Assembly: GCF_025642155.1 (NCBI RefSeq)
Contig: NZ_CP106798.1
Location: forward strand, 8,928,001 to 8,992,000
Direction of reading: 5' to 3'
DNA length: 64,000 nucleotides
From: Streptomyces sp. HUAS 15-9
GTDB lineage: Bacteria > Actinomycetota > Actinomycetes > Streptomycetales > Streptomycetaceae
Positions 60,182 through 64,000 of this stretch are shown here, piece after piece; within the stretch, counting starts at the first letter, position 1, and each line of letters starts with the position of its first letter. The notes under the pieces were generated by a model that was not told the origin of the DNA, ran no database searches, and saw nothing but the letters and a program-made list of their open reading frames with translations. Made by a program: the position numbers and the translations under genes.

Positions 60182-61768
60182 TCATGCCTCACCCAGGATG
60201 TGCGCGGCACCCTTCTCGCCGATCATGATGGACGGCGCCTGGGTGTTGCCGCTGATCAGTGTCGGCATGATGGAGGCGTCTGTCACACGCAGCCCCTCGA
60301 GCCCGTGCACGCGCAGGTCCGTGTCGACCACGGCCATGTCGTCGCCGCCCATCTTGCAGGTGCCCACGGGGTGGTAGTCGGTCTTGGACCACTGCTTGAT
60401 GTAGGCGCGAATCTCCTGCTTGGTGCGCACCTGGGCTCCGGGCATGTGCTCGCGCTTGATCAGCGGCGCGAAGGCGGACGTGGCCAGCAGTTCGCGGCCC
60501 TTCTCGAAAGCCGTCATCGAGACGTCCCAGTCGTACGGGTCTGCGAGGAAGTTGGGGTCGATGGCGGGCGGGACGAGGGGGTCGGCCGAGCGCAGCGTCA
60601 CCTCTCCGATGCTGCGCGGGCGGAGATTACAGGTGTTGATCGTGACCCCGTGGCCCTTGATGCGCTGCCGGCCGTGGTCGACGACGTACGCCGGCAGACA
60701 GTGGATCTGGATGTCGGGCGAGCGGACCTCCTCGCTGCTGCGAAGGAACGCGCCCGCCTCCGCCACGCACGCCGTGACCGGGCCGGTGCGGAACAGCAGG
60801 TACTGCAGCCCGTGCCGCAGGGCGCGGTCCCAGCGGTCCTCCTGGTTGTAGCTGACCGGGGCCGTCTCAGCCGTGATGTAGACATCCATGTGGTCCTGCA
60901 GGTTCTTCCCCACGCCCTTGAGGTCGTGGACCACGGGGATGCCGAGTCGGCTCAGTTCCTCGCCCGGCCCGATACCGGACAGCAGGAGCAGCCGAGGCGA
61001 GTTGACGGCACCACCGCTGAGGATCACCTCGCCGTCGGCGTAGGCGGCGTATTCCTTCCCGCCCCGCAGGTACGTCACGCCCACCGCCCGGCCGCGCTCC
61101 ACCAGCACCCGGGTGGCCGTCGCCTCCGTGACGACGGTGAGGTTGGGGCGCCGCCGCGCCGGTCGCAGGAAGGCGGTGGCGGTGCTCTCCCGCCGGGCGT
61201 TGCGCTGGGTGACGTCGTAGTAGCCGACACCGTCCTGTTCGGCGCCGTTGAAATCGTGGCTGTAAGAGAGGCCGATCTCCTGGCCCGCTCGCACGAACGC
61301 CTTGGTCAGGGGATTGTGCATGAGCTGCTCGACGACGCTCATCGGCCCCGAGGTGCCGTGGAACTCGTCCGCGAGCCGCTCGTTGGACTCCGACTTCCTG
61401 AAGTACGGCAGGACGTCCTGGTACCCCCAGCCCTTGTTGCCCAGGTCCCGCCACTCGTCGTAGTCCAGCCGGTGGCCCCGGATGTAGATCATGGCGTTGA
61501 TCGAGGTGCTGCCGCCCAGCGTTCTCCCCTGCGGGTAGTACATCGGGCGGCCGTCGAGATGGCGCTGGGGGACCGTCTCGAAGCGCCAGTTGACCTTCGG
61601 GCTGGTGAGCTTGGTGAAGCCGACCGGCATGTGGATCAACGGAGACCGGTCCGCCGGTCCGGCCTCCAGGAGAAGTACCTGGTGATCCGGGTTCGCGCTG
61701 AGCCGGTTCGCCACCACGCACCCGGCGGCCCCGGCGCCCACGACCACGTAGGTGAAGCGGTCGACCAT
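60182..61768 (-). CDS. GMC-family choline dehydrogenase-like flavoenzyme
   Basis: A 528-residue FAD enzyme. FAD fold TYVVVGAGAAGCVVANRLSA (residues 5-24), GMC signature GRTLGGSTSINAMIYIRGHR near 83 and second signature GAVNSPRLLLLSGIGP near 255. The C-terminal YHPVGTCKMGGDDMAVVDTD holds the catalytic His, and SGNTQAPSIMIGEKGAAHIL closes the fold. The length and motifs match choline/alcohol dehydrogenase-type GMC members that use quinone or other acceptors. ATG 61768 is chosen over GTG 61777 because GGAG is 8 nt upstream of it. It is the first gene of the operon, with a strong predicted promoter and two operators in its leader. Confidence 0.92.
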   Translation of the reverse strand: MVDRFTYVVVGAGAAGCVVANRLSANPDHQVLLLEAGPADRSPLIHMPVGFTKLTSPKVNWRFETVPQRHLDGRPMYYPQGRTLGGSTSINAMIYIRGHRLDYDEWRDLGNKGWGYQDVLPYFRKSESNERLADEFHGTSGPMSVVEQLMHNPLTKAFVRAGQEIGLSYSHDFNGAEQDGVGYYDVTQRNARRESTATAFLRPARRRPNLTVVTEATATRVLVERGRAVGVTYLRGGKEYAAYADGEVILSGGAVNSPRLLLLSGIGPGEELSRLGIPVVHDLKGVGKNLQDHMDVYITAETAPVSYNQEDRWDRALRHGLQYLLFRTGPVTACVAEAGAFLRSSEEVRSPDIQIHCLPAYVVDHGRQRIKGHGVTINTCNLRPRSIGEVTLRSADPLVPPAIDPNFLADPYDWDVSMTAFEKGRELLATSAFAPLIKREHMPGAQVRTKQEIRAYIKQWSKTDYHPVGTCKMGGDDMAVVDTDLRVHGLEGLRVTDASIMPTLISGNTQAPSIMIGEKGAAHILGEA

Positions 61769-61795
61769 GACGTTCACTCCTTCACGACCGGCTCT

Positions 61796-61830
61796 TTAGA
61801 CCGATCTAAATCTGCGTTGGAGCGATCTAA
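61796..61830. promoter_or_regulatory. Tandem LacI-type operators before the lead GMC gene
   Basis: TTAGACCGATCTAA (61796-61809, part of the 16-bp repeat TTTAGA-CCGA-TCTAAA) and TTGGAGCGATCTAA (61817-61830) lie exactly 21 bp apart, two helical turns. Both fit TTnGAnCGATCTAA with the central CG of LacI operators. One covers the -10 box, the other the early transcribed region. Confidence 0.75.
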
Positions 61831-61853
61831 ATGCCGAGCTCCCGACCCGTCAA
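61825..61853 (-). promoter_or_regulatory. Predicted promoter of the catabolic operon
   Basis: Minus strand: -35 TTGACG (61853-61848), 17-bp spacer, -10 TTAGAT (61830-61825). The -10 box is the first half of the upstream operator, so repressor binding would exclude RNA polymerase. The leader to the ATG at 61768 is about 50 nt with GGAG 8 nt before the start. Confidence 0.7.
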
Positions 61854-62140
61854 GGGGGGCTGCACGAAAAACTCTACGCGCACGGCGCCGAGCCCCTTCC
61901 GACGGTCGAGCCGGAAGAGCCGGGCAAGCCGTACAGCATAGGGCGTCCGGCCCGCGCCCGGGCGCCGGCCCGTACCGATGAGTGGGTTTTGACCTGCGAG
62001 AACACGTTGATCCGGCCGGGCAGCCGATGCGAGGACGCCAACGTGACCGGCAGTCGGCCGGCAGGCAGCGCGGGGGATCCTGCCGCGTGCGGCGCCGAGG
62101 GTCCGGCGCCTGCCACTGGCGGCGATCCGAGCCACCGGTG

Positions 62141-62154
62141 TTAGATCGATCCAA
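62141..62154. promoter_or_regulatory. LacI-type operator candidate between HAD and GMC genes
   Basis: TTAGATCGATCCAA, the exact reverse complement of the intragenic site at 58698-58711, located 4 bp after the HAD stop codon and about 310 bp upstream of the tandem operators. It could serve as an auxiliary looping site. Confidence 0.55.
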
Positions 62155-62157
62155 TAG

Positions 62158-62859
62158 CTAGCGCCGCGTGTCCCGGCGGCGGGCGGACCCACCGCAGATC
62201 CACACGTAGGCCGTCTCGGCCACAAAGGCGCTCCGGCCCTCCGCGAAGACCAGGCCGGCGGTGGCGAACGACGCGACATCCGTCCCGCCGGCCGGGACGG
62301 CGATGCAGCTCATCCCTGCCCGGTACGCCGCCTCCACCCCTGGTACGGCGTCCTCGATGACGACACAGCGGCCCGGCGCAGCCCCCAGCCGCTGCGCGGC
62401 CTCCAGGAACACGTCTGGGGCGGGTTTACCGCGGCCGACCTCCTCGGCCGACACCACCACGGAGATCATGTCGTCCAGGCCGGCTGAGCGGAGCACGGAC
62501 ATGATGGCGGCCCGGGAAGATCCCGATGCAATCGCCATCGGCAGCCCGGCTCCTCGCAGCAGACCGACCAACCTGCGCATCTGCGGAAAGACGTGCATCG
62601 ACCGGCCGGCCAGCTCCAGGTAGCACCGGTTCTGCTGCCTCAGCAACTCCTCGACGGCGGTCACGATGCCGTACCGCTCCCGCAGCACCTCGAGCGTCTC
62701 CTTGGTGCCGACGCCGACGAACTCCTCGTGGTCCGACCAGGTGTAGTCCCTGACGCCATGATCGATGAAGAGACGGCGCGCCGACTCGTAGTACAGCGGT
62801 TCGCTGTCCACCAGAGTGCCGTCCAAGTCGAATATCACTGCTTGTGCAAGGTCGCTCAT
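62158..62859 (-). CDS. HAD-superfamily phosphatase (beta-phosphoglucomutase/phosphatase type)
   Basis: A 233-residue HAD hydrolase. Motif I AVIFDLDGTLVDSEPLYYES (residues 7-26; nucleophile and acid/base Asp), motif II in LPMAIASGSSRAAIMSV near 111, motif III Lys in EEVGRGKPAPDVFLEAAQRL near 145 and motif IV IEDAVPGVEAAYRAGM near 169. The helical cap of subfamily IA fits sugar-phosphate substrates (beta-phosphoglucomutase, 2-deoxyglucose-6-phosphatase types). ATG 62859; its ribosome site is weak. It is on the same strand as the catabolic operon, 390 bp upstream of the lead gene, with an operator candidate at its 3' end, so a related role in sugar-phosphate handling is likely. Confidence 0.9.
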   Translation of the reverse strand: MSDLAQAVIFDLDGTLVDSEPLYYESARRLFIDHGVRDYTWSDHEEFVGVGTKETLEVLRERYGIVTAVEELLRQQNRCYLELAGRSMHVFPQMRRLVGLLRGAGLPMAIASGSSRAAIMSVLRSAGLDDMISVVVSAEEVGRGKPAPDVFLEAAQRLGAAPGRCVVIEDAVPGVEAAYRAGMSCIAVPAGGTDVASFATAGLVFAEGRSAFVAETAYVWICGGSARRRDTRR

Positions 62860-63289
62860 GCCTCGGATGATGTCACGCTCGTCAGCGACCAATCCGTCAG
62901 AGCGCTGGAAGACACGATCGATCTGCCGGTGGTCAGGACGACCGACTCGGGTATGAGGACGGCTTCGGCGCATGGCGCCAAGTCCAGGAGCGGAGCTACG
63001 TCTTCCGGCACCGGGAGACGGGGCACACCACAGACGCGCGATCGGTGCGGGCGTACCACCGAGGGGATCCACTCACCGCGACGTAGGTGCGGCGCAGTCC
63101 GTCCGCCGGCTGGCAGCCCCGGCCGTGTTCGTGACCAGGCTGGTGACGAGCCTGGACGGCGTGCGCCGGGCCTCGGCTGACCCGAACGCTGGGCTCCCGC
63201 GCGTGTCGGCCCGTCAGAGCCCGGCGGGTGCGCGGTGGCACGGGTTAGCGTCGACCGACATGCGACGTGGGAGTACGGGAGGTATTGCG
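62860..63289. other. 430-bp divergent intergenic region
   Basis: Separates the HAD gene from the plus-strand MFS gene and should hold both promoters. No gene seen. A GATCGATCT core at 62916-62924 shares 9 bases with the LacI-type operators but not their flanks. Confidence 0.4.
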
Positions 63290-64000
63290 GTGCCGACGGT
63301 TCCGTCACGCACCAACGCGACAACCCTGCCCATCATCCTCGGCCTTTCCCTCGCTTTCACGGTCACGGTCGTCGACCCGTTGGTGCTCAGCCTGAATCTG
63401 CCGCAGGTGAGCCGGGCCCTTCATGTCCCGGCGCAGGCACTCGGACTGCTGGGCGGAGCGGCGACGCTGGTGATGGCCTCCGCCGTCCTCGCCGCGGGCG
63501 GTCTCGGGGACATCTTCGGGCTCAAGCGGCTGCTGATGCTGGGACTGGTCGTCGTCACGGTCGTCGACCTGCTCTCCATGTTTTCCCCCGGCTACGGCTT
63601 CCTGCTGGCGATGCGTTTTCTGGACGGGCTGGGGATGACCGCGCTGCTGGCAGTGCCGCTGGCCCTGCTGAAAGTGTCGGTACCGCCAGAGAAGCGGCCA
63701 CTGGGCATCGGCGTCCTGATGGCCGTCACAACGATCTTGTGCGGAGTGATCCCCACGTTCACGGGCTGGGCGGTGGTGGCCGTCGGCTGGCGGTTCCTGT
63801 TCCTGATCGCCCCCCTGCTGTGCCTGGTCTCGCTCTGGTTGACGGCCCGGTACGTCCCCGAGTCACCCGTCCAGCAGGGCCGTCGCCTCGACGTGGTGGG
63901 TGTGACCCTGATCGGCACCGCCCTGCTGGTCCTCGTCGTCGGCCTCGCGGCGGCGCAGAACGGCATCTCCCGGCCCGAGGCCTTGGTGCCGTTCGCGGTC
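63290..64000 (+). CDS. MFS transporter, DHA2 (14-helix) drug/proton antiporter type (partial, runs off the window)
   Basis: An open frame of 237 codons to the window edge, starting at GTG 63290 with GGGAGG 7 nt upstream. Successive hydrophobic segments begin with LPIILGLSLAFTVTVVDPLV. MFS motif A is present as GGLGDIFGLKRLLMLG after the second helix, followed by RFLDGLGMTALLAVPLALLK. The spacing resembles the DHA2 efflux family. It would export a toxic compound or metabolite using the proton gradient. It is transcribed away from the HAD gene and the catabolic operon. The C-terminal half lies outside the window. Confidence 0.85.
   Translation, partial: MPTVPSRTNATTLPIILGLSLAFTVTVVDPLVLSLNLPQVSRALHVPAQALGLLGGAATLVMASAVLAAGGLGDIFGLKRLLMLGLVVVTVVDLLSMFSPGYGFLLAMRFLDGLGMTALLAVPLALLKVSVPPEKRPLGIGVLMAVTTILCGVIPTFTGWAVVAVGWRFLFLIAPLLCLVSLWLTARYVPESPVQQGRRLDVVGVTLIGTALLVLVVGLAAAQNGISRPEALVPFAV

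Noticed and set aside
62916..62924. GATCGATCT resembling the LacI-type operator core
   Set aside because: Flanking half-site bases (TTGG / TAA) do not match, so chance is a sufficient explanation.
1..64000. CRISPR arrays, rRNA and complete tRNA genes
   Set aside because: No regularly spaced direct repeats, no rRNA-like sequence and no full cloverleaf were found by reading; only one isolated T-arm-like sequence exists.

Overview
The window is high-GC actinobacterial DNA, almost certainly from a Streptomyces or close relative. Evidence is the strong third-position GC bias, frequent GTG starts with GTGA/ATGA overlaps, the abundance of families typical of Streptomyces (SCO2400-like zinc-ribbon protein, DUF5133-type protein, STAS-ANTAR fusion, pRiA4b ORF-3-like protein, SpoIIE-type phosphatase, membrane NACHT protein), and two genes carrying a rare TTA codon, the hallmark of bldA control.

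Layout. Roughly 0-45.8 kb is accessory DNA with many decayed insertion sequences and broken genes. Remnants of IS256, IS3, IS5, IS630, ISL3 and a tyrosine integrase are scattered through it. One structurally complete IS701-family element (10147-11586) is flanked by a CTAG target duplication, but its transposase is frameshifted. Between them lie functional islands: (i) a three-gene minus-strand unit of a pRiA4b-like protein (frameshifted), an SNF2 helicase and a SWIM zinc-finger protein (8853-2362); (ii) a DUF1877 protein, a lipoprotein, a conserved unknown and a membrane PP2C/SpoIIE phosphatase (11.7-16.7 kb); (iii) a STAND-NTPase area with a membrane NACHT protein, a small protein carrying a glycine/asparagine-rich tag, a GNAT enzyme divergent from an HxD...H...R oxygenase-like protein, and an NB-ARC/TPR protein carrying a similar tag (17.5-25.9 kb); (iv) a methyltransferase, an epoxide hydrolase, a broken beta-carbonic anhydrase and a MerR regulator (26.7-31.2 kb); (v) an NnrS / hemerythrin / TetR group with three copies of one palindromic operator (31.6-34.6 kb); (vi) small regulators and signalling proteins (35.8-39.6 kb), an SDR, a frameshifted L,D-transpeptidase-like lipoprotein and a two-component system (40.7-45.2 kb).

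From 45.95 to 62.9 kb the character changes to a compact, almost gap-free minus-strand catabolic cluster. In transcription order it holds: a GMC dehydrogenase, a LacI repressor, a Gfo/Idh oxidoreductase, a CoA-transferase, an enoyl-CoA hydratase, an aldehyde dehydrogenase, a GH88 unsaturated glucuronyl hydrolase, a sugar ABC importer (binding protein and two permeases, no ATPase), a second GMC oxidoreductase, KDPG aldolase, 2-keto-3-deoxygluconate kinase and an ABM-domain protein. A HAD phosphatase lies just upstream. The lead gene has a canonical promoter whose -10 box lies inside a LacI-type operator. Related operator sequences recur 21 bp downstream, next to the HAD gene and inside the Gfo/Idh gene. 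The natural reading is uptake and breakdown of a uronic-acid-containing saccharide or glycoside to pyruvate and triose phosphate, with an unusual acyl-CoA branch. The substrate cannot be read from sequence.

The window ends inside a plus-strand MFS transporter gene. No rRNA, complete tRNA or CRISPR array was seen. Several single-base frameshifts could be real decay or assembly errors and are flagged individually.
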